DNA of 60,000 nucleotides from Dipetalonema caudispina (taxonomy: Eukaryota > Nematoda > Chromadorea > Rhabditida > Onchocercidae), in NCBI GenBank assembly GCA_013365325.1, contig JABVXV010000013.1, forward strand, positions 1 through 60,000, read 5' to 3'. Position 1 is the stretch's first letter. Each line of letters starts with the position of its first letter. The notes beneath the pieces were generated by a model, which was not told the origin of the DNA, did not search any database, and saw only the letters and a program-made list of their open reading frames with translations. Below are positions 24,812 through 37,029 of the stretch, piece by piece. A program made the position numbers and the translations under genes.

Positions 24812-26033
24812 GAGTGATTCAGATCGTTAGTTCGTAACTTCATAAGCTTACCTGTTACTTCCTGGAAAAAAATTATGCTAATTAACTGAATATTTTTTAT
24901 TCCAACCCAAAAAATTTGTCATAAAATTTATGATTCTACACAAATAAACATTGTAATTAAGAGCTTACAAATCCAATACATAAGCATATCAGAACGACCC
25001 TATTTCTGTCAAAATGAGTTAGAACCTGTCAACCAAATCTACGAGTAGTCGCACTCGAATTTCTTGAGAAATATTTTGGAAATTTTGATATGTACTCACT
25101 CTTCTAATATATAGACTTACGATAAAAATGGCATATAAACCTCATCGAATCATTTCTTTACATCATTACGTTTTGAACTACGGAACCTTTGAATCAGGCA
25201 GTTTTGAATTCTGCTAAAATCAGTCTAAATTGTTATAAAAACTAATGTCGAGGAAATACGTGTATTGTTGGTGCGAATTTACTTTGCAAATTTCATTAAA
25301 TATACAAAAGATAGCCTTTGTTTCCATTGAATTAGTAACATAGAGCTTGAAAACAAATTTTTATATGCAAGAAATAATATACAATTTACCAATAACAGAA
25401 GCATAAATAACATATCTTCTTGGAATGCACAGTTCCAACAGAATTTAGTAAAAAAAATAAGTATAATTAACTGACACAACCATTCGCAAAATTACCTAAT
25501 ACTATATCATATCACATTATATTATATTTGTACAAGTAATTTCTCATTTATTATAAATTTTAAAATAAATCTACAAAATTAAATTAATCTTCTTTACTAT
25601 CAACCATATGAAGCGAATTTAACTGATGACTGAAACAATTAAAAAAAGATAGATTTTAAAACAAATATCTATTGGAAAAAATTAATGATTAGCAGAGTTG
25701 AGAAAAACTTAGAATTCTCGATAACAAGAAGTACGAGAGGTACAGCACATCGCTTATTTTGGAAGTATTGTGTTCACAATTTATTCAAGCTAGTGTAACA
25801 GGAAACAATATTTTCAAATAATATGCATCTTCGCTAATGTTAACAAAAATATTTTAGAAACGATTTTTCACTTTCAATTAGCTCCAAATAAGAAAAGAAA
25901 AAAAACTCCCTCATGATAGAACATGTCCTTTATCAGCTTCCTCCATGCTTTTTTAAAATATAACTATATTCAGATCATAACAATTGTGGAAGAAATGAAA
26001 TCTCTAACTAAACAAACTTCATTCTATATAAAT
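24812..26033. other. Gap between LAMTOR4 and TRAPPC4
   Basis: 1.2 kb of AT-rich sequence holding the 5' leader of LAMTOR4 and the 3' UTR of TRAPPC4. The minus-strand frame at 25279-25479 has no coding character. The two genes share a strand, so co-transcription is possible. Confidence 0.6.
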
Positions 26034-27541
26034 TCAAATTGTCAACATACTAAATTTATCTTGTCTTTCTATGAGGCTTCGGATTGCGTCATCAAACCTT
26101 TGACATCGTATTGGCATATCGATAGAGTAAAAAGGATTTTTCAGAGCAAAATCGGCATAAAGTTCATAAATTCGACGCAAAAGTCCATCGACACCACTGC
26201 TCAGTGATAACGAACCAACCACGACAAATTTTACACCTGTCGTCGACTGATAGCAGTAAAGCCTACAAGATACTGAGACTTCAGAATAAGATCTACTGAA
26301 GGTTCAACGCATCGTAAACTTCCATAAATTCCATTCCTTTTGAATATCACCTTTCTCCCAAACGTTCTAAGAGTAGCCTGGATCACAAAAAAGAGGAAAT
26401 CGAATCATATATTACCACATTGAAAGCTTAACAGTTTGATCGATATCGCTAACGCTACAAAGGGAAATTGTTGCTATGACAGTAGGTTCCGAAATTCTGA
26501 ACAAGCATTAACCGTTACGCCGTTTGTTTAAAATATTTATTTTATATCACTCGTTTAAAATGACTATTTTGTACTTGTCAATTACTTGTATGAATTCCAC
26601 AACTGTTTCTTAAAACGCAAGATCCTAATGTGTCTTTCGAACGTGAAATAAATTAAAATGCGAGTGGTAATAAGAAAGGCCAAATAGCAATAATGATAAG
26701 TGAAACAAAATGCAACTTCATTCTGCGAAGTCCGTAATAGAGAGCTTATATTAAAAGTATTCTTGGGAAAAAAAATTAAAATATACTTACTTGAAATGAT
26801 TTGTGGTTAGAACTTCAATGCCAGAACTTTTCAAGGCTGGACTTAGCTGAGCAGCGATTGTGTAGAGTGAATGGAATGTACTCGAAAGGATGATCTTTTC
26901 ATTTGTTGTGATTGTTGGCGGCTGGAAACTTATGCTAAGGGGATAGTTGGCTTCTTCTTGGATAACATCTAATACCATCTTCTCTACACCTCCAAAGACC
27001 ACTTTACATGCTTGCACTGGAGTGCCGTTTACTGCAGACACTGTGTATCTAAAATAATTTATGATATGATATGTAATCTAAAAAAAGAGCAAATGAGAAC
27101 AGTAAACTAACATCAATTAAATTTCAAATGAACTTGCTTTGAAATGAACTCATTAATAAACAGTGATAGCTCGTACATCGGTAAATAACAGTCAAAATTC
27201 ATACGATTATTGTTATTGCTAAACGATCTGATAAGAAAGGTTAACGGAATGCACAAAAAGGTATCTTAAGTCCTTGATAACTTTCAAACTAACCAACTTC
27301 AGTCAAACTATAGTTTTTTTTTTCTTCTAAAATTCAAAAACATGAAAAGATGGAGAATAAACCTGAGACCGATTCCATCCCGTTCACCAAATACAACAGT
27401 CACCTTTTGGTCAACGATATCAAGAACAATATCAAGCGGATAACTAAATGTTTTCTCAACACCTGTGCAATCAACTTTGCCATCCCAATCGTAAATCAAG
27501 CTTCCAGCTCGGTTAATTATAAATACATGCTGTATCAACAT
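26034..27541 (-). CDS. TRAPPC4: TRAPPC4 (synbindin), TRAPP complex core subunit
   Basis: Three exons, 27363-27541, 26791-27048 and 26034-26262, joined in phase 2 both times, encode 221 residues (human 219). The N-terminus HVFIINRAGSLIYDWD and the following EKTFSYPLDIVLDI and FGERDGIGLR match the longin-like fold of the family. The middle NYPLSISFQPP, NEKIILSSTFHSLYTIAAQL and SSGIEVL, and the C-terminal RRIYELYADFALKNPFYS and MPIRC, are near-identical family signatures. TRAPPC4 (yeast Trs23) is part of the TRAPP core that activates Rab1/Ypt1 for ER-to-Golgi and Golgi traffic and autophagy. The start ATG lies eight bases after a TATTGCAG acceptor, consistent with leader trans-splicing. The gene is intact with no odd residues. 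Confidence 0.97.
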
Positions 27542-27551
27542 TTTCCAATCT
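27542..27551 (-). other. Short leader and acceptor site of TRAPPC4
   Basis: On the minus strand ATTATTGCAG is followed by an 8-base leader and the ATG. The short spacing is typical of spliced-leader acceptors in nematodes; a cis-spliced 5' UTR exon is the alternative. Confidence 0.5.
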
Positions 27552-29537
27552 GCAATAATGCTACTGCAACTTCTCTATTACAGTGACAGTGCAAATTAGT
27601 TTAGACGTATTTTCGTAAACGTTAATATATAAATTTATAATAGCAAATTGAACTATTATTTACTATTAATGATGTTTCCACTATTTTAATAACGAAAAGA
27701 CCATTGCGAAAATTTAATACTATAAGACTTGAAATTCAAACCATTTCGTTCATGTACCCGCATCACCATTTTAAAAATCAATATATAAGAAAAAAAAAAA
27801 AAAGGAGAACACCTTTTTCAAGTTTATAAGACTATACTGCTTGTCTTGACATACAGAATTAATTTACTAGTAGAACAGTAGTCGCATATAAGACCAACAA
27901 TAATGGTCAGATAAGCCATAGAACAAAACCACCAATTATACTCTGTAAGCCAGATTTTACATATTATCATATTATAGGTCAAAAAAAAAAGTGATAATAC
28001 AGTAGGGGGAACGTTTACACATTTAACCATATCATCTTGCATTCTTTTGTATCAATCCAGAGATTTCTTTTTTCCAAATAATTTTCAAATTATTTCCGTA
28101 AGAGTATTATTACTATTATTATTATCATTATTATTACTATTAAAACGATTATTATTAGCATTTCAAGCAGATCAGCTATCATAAGAGAATCATTAACGAA
28201 TTCTCAATTCATTACCTCCCAAATAATCCATCCCAAATCAACGCACCCAATCCCCCGCTTGAAGACATTTCAGCTTCTTCCTAAGCTTTATATGGATACT
28301 CTATTTAACGCAGAACGATTACGCAATTTTGTTTCCAATCAATTAAAGTTGCATTTTGGTGATAGAAATGGAAAGATTTCAGATATAAAAATGGTCAGTA
28401 CGGTCTATGTTTCAGGTTAATGAATGGATGCAAATTTAGAAGCTAATAAAAGCAAAAACAAATAGGAGATCATTCTAATAATAATCGTTACTCATTTTCT
28501 AACATTAACCGAATGACCCCATTGATCGGATTTCATCAGCAGACCATATTATTTATACTAGTTGTCACAACATTATCATCATTCAACTATCTCTTAGATT
28601 CTTTATGCTATGGATTTGATCAGAGTTCATTCTTTCTGATTAATGATTCAATTGAAATTTTTCAAAAACTTATTTCATAAATTTTTCTGTAAATCTAACT
28701 CTACACTTATCAATGCATAATATGCGAAAAAAGTATTCCGATGGAATTTTGCATGATATGCAAAATTATAATCGTACAATCAATTGAAAAATTACTACTA
28801 TACAACTAATTTCTTGTTGATATTTACTTTTCAGAGTAAAAATTCAAAAATATATAAAAATAACAAATGGAAATCAAACAAATGATAAGCGTAAAAATCA
28901 AATTTTTTTGCTTTCAAATCAAATGAAAGTACAAGACAATGTGCTAATTTCAAATGAAATTGCTCAAAAATGAAATAAATATTTTAATAATTATATATAT
29001 ATATATATTGAGAAGTGTTTTTTTTTTTTATTCTCCTATGATTTTTCTCAGTAAAAAGAATGCATTTTTTTTTTCTCGAATTTCTTACATGTCATCTTAT
29101 CCGTCATAGATCACACTTTCTTGATTCTGAATCTTATAGAAATTTATTGTTGTATTTCGGTGAAAATGAATATGGGACAGAATTCATACAATTTATGCAA
29201 ATGTTAAAATCATAAATTGCTACTAAACAGAAGGAAATAGTAGTATACAATCATTATTTAAAATTTCTGAAATGATATTTACAATGCTAAAAATGTTATT
29301 TGAGAATTTTTCGCTTCACTTTGAAATCATTTGCGATCTCTTTGGCAATCTCAGAAAATTTATAGTACTAAATTAAAACTGATAGAACTTAGCTAAAATA
29401 GCTATAAATGGAAATTTTCGAAATTTCGAAGTTTTACAAAGAAAGAAAAGAAAAAAACTTTGATCAATTTAATAGAAATTTTAAATAAGCATTTTGAATT
29501 GTGTAAAAATTGTTCCTAACAAATTCAAAAGTTAAAA
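27552..29537. other. Intergenic region, no gene seen
   Basis: AT-rich. It contains an ATT/TTA microsatellite at about 28108-28142 and a short TA repeat at about 28994-29009. The frame at 27824-28042 on the minus strand is not supported by splice sites or homology. Confidence 0.6.
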
Positions 29538-31780
29538 TTAATGTTTACGTCGACGTTTTTGCTTCAATTCATGCAGTACATTTTTCAATCGTTCACTTTT
29601 TGTTTGTTCAGTAAAAAAGCGAACTGTTGATGGTAATTGTTCCAAAATTAAATTTCGCATTGCATCAACATGATAAATTTCCATTTTACCAGCATAATTT
29701 ACACGATAGTGAAAATTTCCAACACGACTAACTGATCTATCCTAGAAAAATTTCACTATTTATACTAAATTACACTATTAGCTACATATATTTCTAAGCG
29801 CATCTATAAAAATAAGATGATAATATATCGATATGCTAATTTATCAATCTTTTATTACTTAACAAAAGACTGAAAGTAGATGTTCGATTGAATGCAAGAA
29901 AAGTTAAGTAAAAAATCTAAAAATTAACGGATAGTTATATGGTTGATTTTATCATTTTTAGCATTTTTCAAGGATTGAATTTTTTGATAATAAATTATGT
30001 TAAATATTGAATTTATAAATATATTTGTTAAGGTAAACATTTTTGATAGGAAGATAGGTATATCTCAATTAATGGTCTAGCTTTTTATTTTCCTGTTTAT
30101 TTGTAAATTATGAGTGATCATTTTAGAATTTTGAAAATCGAATACCATAAATTGGTTTTAATCATACCTGACTAGAAAGAATAGCTTCACGATAAGCATC
30201 TGCTGCTTCTTGCATTGCTGTATTAAATTTTCTCAACTCATTTAATCCCACTGCTGGTCCTTTACCTCTCCGAATGAGAACTAATGCTTGTAACTAAAAA
30301 AAAAAAAAAAAAAAAAAAAATTTCATTAGTGTAACAAATTAATTTAAATTTTTGTAAAATTAGGAAAATTTATTCTCAATTAAGATTAGTCTAACAACTT
30401 AATTTAAATTCTTGTAAAGTTAGGAAAATACATCCTTAATTATATTATATCATATGAAATTGATAAATGATTACCTTTACTAGGCTAATCAGATATGAAA
30501 ATAGAACTAAGGAATGGATAAGGCCTAGCATTGCATTTGTTAAATGTAGTCAAAATAAATCTCTGCACAACATCTAACAAATGTAAATATCCATTTCTTT
30601 TTTTCACTATGTTAAATAATATTTATTACTTTTAATTAAAAAAGAAAAAAAAAAAAGGAAATTTAATTAATAATAAACAAAAAAAAAAAAAAAACGAATA
30701 TCAGATAGTGTTTGAAAATTTATTATTAAAAAAAAAAAAAAAAGTAGCAATAGAATGATATCATTCATAGCCTAAATATATAAGAAGGTATAATTATCAA
30801 TGATATTTTACCTGTGCAGCAGTATTCCATATTAGTTCACTATCTGCTTTTGTTGCTTTCAATATTTCAACATTATATTTTTCATCTTCACTAATTTGGC
30901 TCTGATCGGTAGGATTGAAACATGGTACTTGTAATGGATCACCACCAGTTGTTGAAGATACTGTAAAATGTGATTGTGTAAATTTGTTAGCTAATTTTAT
31001 GAATTCGTAAATTAGCAAAAGTGAATCTGTTTGGTAGAATACTGTCGGAAAAGTAATAGTATATTTTGTAACTAATGAACTGAAATTATAAGGTGACAAG
31101 AATGTAATGTTTGGGAGTATTAATAACATTTCACGGAAGTATTTTCCGATTTAGCTATGTGTTAGCATTGGTAAATAAAGGTTGAATTTTCATTCATTAT
31201 GTTGCGATAATGTTGATTGAATGTAAAAAATTAATTAAAACAAAATTAAAAAGATATAATCTGTAGAGAATGTGAATTACATGTAATCTAATCCAGCGAA
31301 AATTCAAATTTATGATAGAATTTGTAAGATAATGAATTTTTCACACAATTTAAATATCTCTTACAGACCATACCTGAAAGAGTAACAATACTTCATACTG
31401 TAATTGAAAAAACAACCTGGTGATAGTTTCAAAATTTGTTCCAGGTATTTCTCGGCATGTATTCCTGCACTACGTTCAATGTCAACTCGTCCTGCATTAG
31501 ATGGTACTGCCATCATTAGACATTTCACATATTGAGCCCAGAGCTCTGGTACTGATAGATTTTCGAGGATTGGTAGGGCTTTTTCGTCAATTGAAACATT
31601 TCGATTCGATGATTCAGCTGATGTTGATGAGGTAGCAGAAGCATCTGGAGCAGTTGAACTCGATGAATCCACTGAACCAATTTCAGGTCCTATCTCAAAG
31701 AATGGTTCAATTGAAGTGGAAGCCTGTAATGTTTCATCACTTTCTTCACCGTTACCTTCTTTCGATTGCTTCCTACTCAT
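29538..31780 (-). CDS. Orphan gene A, 280-residue protein of unknown function
   Basis: Four exons: 31417-31780, 30812-30960, 30168-30293 and 29538-29741, with intron phases 1, 0, 0 and a TAA stop. The first 75 residues are Ser/Thr/Glu-rich and look disordered (MSRKQSK..., SSSSTAPDASATSSTS). From about residue 85 the protein looks folded and helical: VPELWAQYVKCLMMAV, ADSELIWNTAAQLQALVLI, AMQEAADAYREAILSSQ, then FHYRVNYAGKMEIYHVD and a basic tail KQKRRRKH. The tail could be a nuclear localisation signal, which is inference. I do not recognise the family. The ATG is 11 bases after an AATTTTAG acceptor. The next gene upstream on the same strand (orphan B) ends 1.1 kb away. The matching phases make the exon structure credible. 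Confidence 0.75.
30325..30442. repeat. Tandem duplication, 60-bp period, in an intron of orphan gene A
   Basis: 30325-30382 and 30385-30442 align with a few substitutions, sharing cores such as AATTTAAATT and TTAGGAAAAT. The copy sits next to a 20-base poly-A run at 30297-30320. It is a recent local duplication without coding content. Confidence 0.85.
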
Positions 31781-31793
31781 TTTCGAAAAATCT
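31781..31793 (-). other. Leader acceptor of orphan gene A
   Basis: On the minus strand TTTAAATTTTAG is followed by an 11-base leader and the ATG at 31780. This is consistent with spliced-leader addition. Confidence 0.5.
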
Positions 31794-32886
31794 AAAATTT
31801 AAATGATCAATTTTTCCTAAATTATAATTAATCAATCCTGAAACAAGCAAAAATAAAATATATAGAAACTTTGCTGTAGTTTTTTAAACTATATTATTAA
31901 TAAGTTATTAATTAGTTTGTTCAATAGAATAACAATGGAAAATGCAAATATGATAATCTAACAGTTGTAAAAAAAAACTCCACTAAATAGTAATGCATTT
32001 TTGATTTAACTTTTATTTAAATAATATCGCATAAATATAAATTCGGTATCGAAATGTATGAGCTTTGAAAGATGTTCTTGTTGTATGCCCAAAAAAAAAA
32101 ATAAAAAATAAAAATGAATTCATAGTTACATTGTATTTCAATTTCTAATAATCATGTTAAACCATTTAATTCAAAAGTACAATGCAAGTCTCAAACCCTC
32201 TATACAAGTTGTAGAAATTATAAAAATGATTATGATTATAGAGAATTAACAACACCAGTGATAATATCACCAACTATAATAACGATAGTCGAAAAGTTGG
32301 AATAAATAGATTAGAATAGATATAATGAACTAATTGAAGAATAAGTAAATGGCTCTGATAATGAAAACTAATGAAAAAAAAAATCTATTTTTCACTCTAA
32401 TTTGTCGAAAATTAGAAAATTGCAGTAATAGTGATTAAAAGATTTCAAATTAAAGATAATTAAAGTGTGGAATTCTTATGATCAGATCAGGACGATGAAA
32501 TAATCACTTCGAAAATTATCCAAAATAAACTACAAATAGGCTTAATAAGATAAACAACAAAAGTCAAGTAAAATTAGAAAATGATGGATAGACAGATAGA
32601 TATTTGTCACAAGAAAAGAGTAAGTATTAACGTTGCAGGAAGGTACACTTTACAAATGCTCAAAACATAGAATTTTCTTTTTGAAATTATAAATACTGCT
32701 GTCTTTTTTTTTTTTGAATAGAAAACAGTTGTAATTTTGTAAATTTTTCCTGAATTCTTTTCCATTTTAAGAAATAAAAAATAAGAAGTTGAAAAAGTGA
32801 TCACAACATTAGTTATCAAATTTTGGAAATTACCATACAGTAATCAAAAAATGACCGTAATATTAGTTGTCAAATTTTAGGAATTA
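31794..32886. other. Intergenic region between orphan genes A and B
   Basis: AT-rich, with no supported gene. Near its upper end, 32808-32845 is a duplicate of the segment (32862-32899) that holds the stop codon of orphan gene B. Confidence 0.6.
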
Positions 32887-32899
32887 TTATACAGTAATC
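32808..32899. repeat. Direct repeat across the 3' end of orphan gene B
   Basis: 32808-32845 and 32862-32899 (offset 54) share ATTAGTT-TCAAATTTT and ATACAGTAATC. The second copy includes the stop codon and last codons of orphan gene B, so the repeat partly duplicates its 3' end into the UTR. Confidence 0.8.
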
Positions 32900-35215
32900 G
32901 TTGTTGATTCATCCCTTCCTACTTCACAAATCATTGCATTTCTGTAAGCGATCAAACCAGGAACTCCCGGTATGAGACTAAAGATTTGCCTTTCAATTCT
33001 TGTAGCAATTTCAAAGGAGTTTGCCATAATTGTTTTACTTAGTGGTTCCTCAGTTCTAATTTTCTCTATAGCTTCCAGTAATTCTGGATTTTCTTCCAAG
33101 CGTTCCAATAACTGTAAAAAAAACGAAAAAAAATTCATAAATATTTTATTAAAAAAAATAAAAGGAAAACCCGAAAAAAAAAATTATTGATCATAAATGG
33201 AACAGATGATTAAATTAATTGTATGAAATGTTTCAATAAATTTCAATTTATTAATGATTGTAAATTTGAATTTGAAATATTTTCCAGAAAAATAATCAGA
33301 AATGAAAGGTTTACATTATTCCTATTATATTCTGTTGGTTGTTGCGTGTGAACTTCATGTTCAGTGTCAAGTTTTTCAATAAATTTACTCCATTTTTTCT
33401 GTGACTTCTTACTTAACATTGCCGCATACTTCTTCATCATTTCAATTTTTCCTTCTTGCTGAAAAAATTAAGTTTTTATAAGGATTACAGTACATATTTC
33501 ATATAGCCTTATTTGACAGGTCATATCTTAGCTCTTTTTATCATCTCAACTACCAATGTGTAGAATATAGCCTTATCGACAGGTCAATTGAAATTTCTTT
33601 TGATCTTTTTTGCTTGGCTCTTTTTATTATTTTGACTATTAGCATGTGTATATTTCGATATGATTATGTAACGTAATACCGAGAAAAGTCGAATGAAACC
33701 AGCAAATTGAAGAATCAAATTCAGGAAAGAGCTAAGAAAAAAAAAACCAGACATTTCTGTAATAGGTCATTTGAGGCTAAAATTGAAGGCTAAAATAATT
33801 GGGCCAAATCAAATCATTGTCTTACCTTCTCAATCCTATTTCATCAAACATGTTAAAGAGATTAAAAAAAAAAAAATAAAAAAGTGCCGCTTAAAAATTA
33901 TTTATATTACTGTATATGTCGGGGAATAAATAACATAGGCTCGATATTAATTACTATGATAAAGTTATGAAAAATAATTAATGGCGCAAAATGAATCTGA
34001 TACTTACTACAGCACTGCTGAGAAACAATAATGTATGTATTTCTTTTCGTGTTCGCATTCGTAATTCATCCAAATGCTCTTCCATTTCATCTTCTGGTGG
34101 CGGACTTGGATCACGTTTGAACCAAAAACGATTCAAAACTTCCAAATTTCTAGACTTGCCTTTTTTCTTCCTTGGTTTCCTTTTCTTCTTCTTCTCTTGG
34201 CCCGTCGATGTTGCTTGATAAACCTTTTCGGAATCTACCGTTTCCGATGCACTACCGGGTTTTCCTTGATCAGTTTTTTCAGAATCCGCTATTTCCGATA
34301 TACTATCGAGTTTCCTCTGATCAGTTTCCTCAGAATCTGACGCTTCTGATGCACTACTGAGTTCCCCTTGATCAGTTTTTTCAGATTCTATCGTTTCCGT
34401 TGTAATACCGAGTTCCTGTTGAGCTTCAGTTTGAGTCACATCTTTATTGTCCATATCTTTTTCAGGATCCTGATTCTCTTCTTTTGGCTTCTCCAATTCC
34501 TCTTTTCCTGAATCGCTGTGTTCACCTGCTGAATACTTTAAACATTTCCCACATTTTCTTCGAAGTTTACTTGCAAGATGAGGTAATTCCAATTCGTCTC
34601 TGATATGCGTGTATCGCAATCGTTGTTCCATTAAATATGTCAAATCCAAACATTTTATTTCTTTAATTATTGTCGTAGAATCGAAAAAGAAATCAGAAGC
34701 ATAATAATAGTAAGGATCAGAAATGAGCGTTGAAGTAAAATTATCAAGTTCATTTTTCATTTGCGGTAATATTCCTCGATCACTTATTTCCTGAAAACTG
34801 AAATGGATCAGTTACAGAAACATAAACAATGTGATCCTGATAATTGGTAATTAATGTAAAGTAACAGAAAGATCAAAAATTTTTAACTAATCCATTTGTA
34901 GTCCTTTGCTTGAATTTGTTTTTAGAATTTATTTCCAGAAAAGTTGAAAGATTGAACAACGAATGGAAAGCTCAAACAAACTCATCATTCTCTAATTCAG
35001 GTCAAAAGGTTATCGAAAAACGAAACTAACATACCGCACATCCTATATATCATAAATTCAGGATGAAAATAAATTTCGTAACAATGCGAGTAGCATTTTT
35101 GCAACTTGAATTAATCGGGATCAATTGATCGGAAGGTAATTCATAGATAGCTTACCCTAAGCCAATCGCCACATAAATAGAAGAATATATTATCAGCAGA
35201 CAATGGACCACTCAT
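32887..35215 (-). CDS. Orphan gene B, 403-residue protein with acidic tandem repeats
   Basis: Four exons: 35156-35215, 34008-34790, 33315-33458 and 32887-33111. All introns are phase 0. The N-terminal 85 residues look folded and aromatic-rich (NIFFYLCGDWLREISDRG, DPYYYYASDFFFDST, LEQRLRY-type helix), followed by a CxxC in KCGKCLKY. Residues about 145-210 are an acidic repeat with the unit DSEKTDQGKxxSxSE, three to four copies. Then comes a strong Lys/Arg block (EKKKKRKPRKKKGKSR), a Pro-rich hinge and a helical C-terminus (LLERLEENPELLEAIEKIR, IERQIFSLIPGVPGLIAYR). The basic block suggests nuclear targeting or nucleic-acid binding; that is inference. I do not recognise a family. The ATG is 30 bases after a GTTTAG acceptor. 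Confidence 0.78.
33501..33650. repeat. Diverged direct repeat in an intron of orphan gene B
   Basis: 33501-33562 and 33564-33650 share ATATAGCCTTAT, GACAGGTCA, GGCTCTTTTTAT and GACTA-TAGCATGTG-like blocks with insertions. This is a tandem duplication that has since diverged. Confidence 0.65.
34230..34405 (-). repeat. Coding tandem repeat, about 54 bp per unit, in orphan gene B
   Basis: The units read ESEKTDQGELSSASEA, DSEETDQRKLDSISEIA, DSEKTDQGKPGSASETV and a partial DSEKVYQ. The period is 17 to 18 residues. DNA similarity between units is visible (TTGATCAGTTTTTTCAGA recurs on the plus strand), so the array expanded by DNA slippage or unequal crossing-over. Confidence 0.85.
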
Positions 35216-35247
35216 TTTATCGTGATAGTTATTAAATCGGCATAACT
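35216..35247 (-). other. Leader acceptor of orphan gene B
   Basis: On the minus strand ATAGTTTAG is followed by a 30-base leader and the ATG at 35215. The leader includes a 3-codon upstream open frame starting at its second base or so. Confidence 0.45.
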
Positions 35248-37029
35248 AAACTATGTTCATTTAACCTTATCTGAAGTCAATCGCGCTTTATGTTAAGATC
35301 AAATTAAAGAAATTGTTTGTTAACAGAGCTAAAAAAAAATATTGGTCAAAGTTCTGGAAAAATTTCAATCTCTCTAAAATAAAATTACAATTATTGAAGA
35401 AATCATAAAGTAATTGCAATTTTTAGGATTAATCGATATGAGTGATCATCCACAAAAACATTTGTGTCCAATTTCTGTTTAATTATCAAATTTAAACTCG
35501 ATAAAGCTAATTTCGATGAGTAACTTCAAGTTTTTTCTAATATTGCGAATTTTCCAACCGCTTTTTTCTTTTCATATCTCTCATTTTGTTGTTATCCTTT
35601 CAATTAAGCACAACTAAATCTTTCAATGCTTAATGCTCAATTATCTTAGATGATAATTTTATATTAATATCTTTTCCGTATTTCGGTTCTCTTTTTTTAT
35701 TTTTTCCTTTTCATTTGAAAATATGCAAGAAAAACTCATTTGACAACGATTTCATTCATTTCCATGCTCGATAAAACTTCAAAAACAATCAACAATACAG
35801 TAACGAGGTAAGTTAATTAAAAATATTTAAATGATAAGACAAGTTTTGATGAGATTTTTGGATACAAATGTGACTATTATTGATTGGCGAAATATTTGTC
35901 AAGAATATAAAAGAATAGGTAAATATTAATAGATGGAAGAAATGAATTTTGGATAGGATTACATCTTGTGAATGAATTTCAACAAGAATTCAATTAGATA
36001 AAGAATGAACGAATATAAGAATTAGAGAAATGATGAGACAGAATACAAGTGATAAATATTTGAAAGTGAAATGATAAGAATTTAAAAAAGCAAAGATTAT
36101 TTTAGGATTCTTTTTTAGGTTTGATGTATGGAATCTGAAGGATTTGGATCGATCAATTCAATCATTGGAAGTAACAAACTCACACATCCAAAATATTTTC
36201 ACATTTTCAATCTACTTGAAATATTAGATAACTTAGTGATTAGGGCTTCTTTATCAAAACTCCCACTGCATTTGAATTTTTAAAAGATAAAAAAAAAAAA
36301 AAAAAACATTCTAAGAACTGTTAACAATCATTCGAATTATTATGAATTCATGTAGAAATCATTGAATTACAACAAATTAATTATTTTCACATACGTTGAA
36401 AATGCCTCCTTATTTTAACGCTTTTAAATTGCTCATTCAAAATAATTAAAGTGATAGAATACATTGTTCGTGCTGAATTCGCTTACTCGAAATAAAATCT
36501 ATAATTGGAATTTTTTAAAATTCATTTATAGGAACAGAACGAGGATACGGAAAAGAAAATCACGTGAATACGCCAAATTATTGCTAAGAAAGAAATGAAC
36601 TTGATGGATGTAACATAAGATCAAATAATAAGCTAACGATGATAGCTGCTAGAATGAAAGGAATAAAAATTTATGCTTTAAGCGATTTGAAATATAGTTA
36701 CAAACATTTGGAAGAACACGTCAATTAGCGTAATGATTCTGAACATTACGTGAAATAAATTGTTCATAGATTCAAGAAGAACAATCTTTTTAGAAATAAT
36801 ATCAATAAAGCTAATTTATGGAATTAGATAGACCATACAATAGAAATAAATAATCTGATTTTTCTTTTTCTTTTCATTTCTAAAAAATTTCTCAGACTCA
36901 TTTTGTCTATCATTTGTCTATCTTAGTTTCGTAAATATTAAATACTTATAGGAAATTTAATTAGTTTGATGTAATCAATTACGAACTTTAAATGTTGCAC
37001 TTCTACAATTTGGTCACTGTTTAGTCAAA
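35248..37029. other. Intergenic region between orphan genes B and C
   Basis: 1.8 kb, AT-rich. No open frame with splice support and no RNA gene recognised; a poly-A run lies at about 36291-36306. Confidence 0.6.

Noticed and set aside
25279..25479. Minus-strand 66-residue hydrophobic frame
   Set aside because: AT-driven Leu/Ile/Phe composition with no acceptor, donor or recognisable motif.
33991..34360. Plus-strand Phe/Leu-rich frames resembling membrane segments
   Set aside because: They are the complement of the Lys-rich and acidic repeat region of orphan gene B. AAG/AAA codons read backwards as CTT/TTT.
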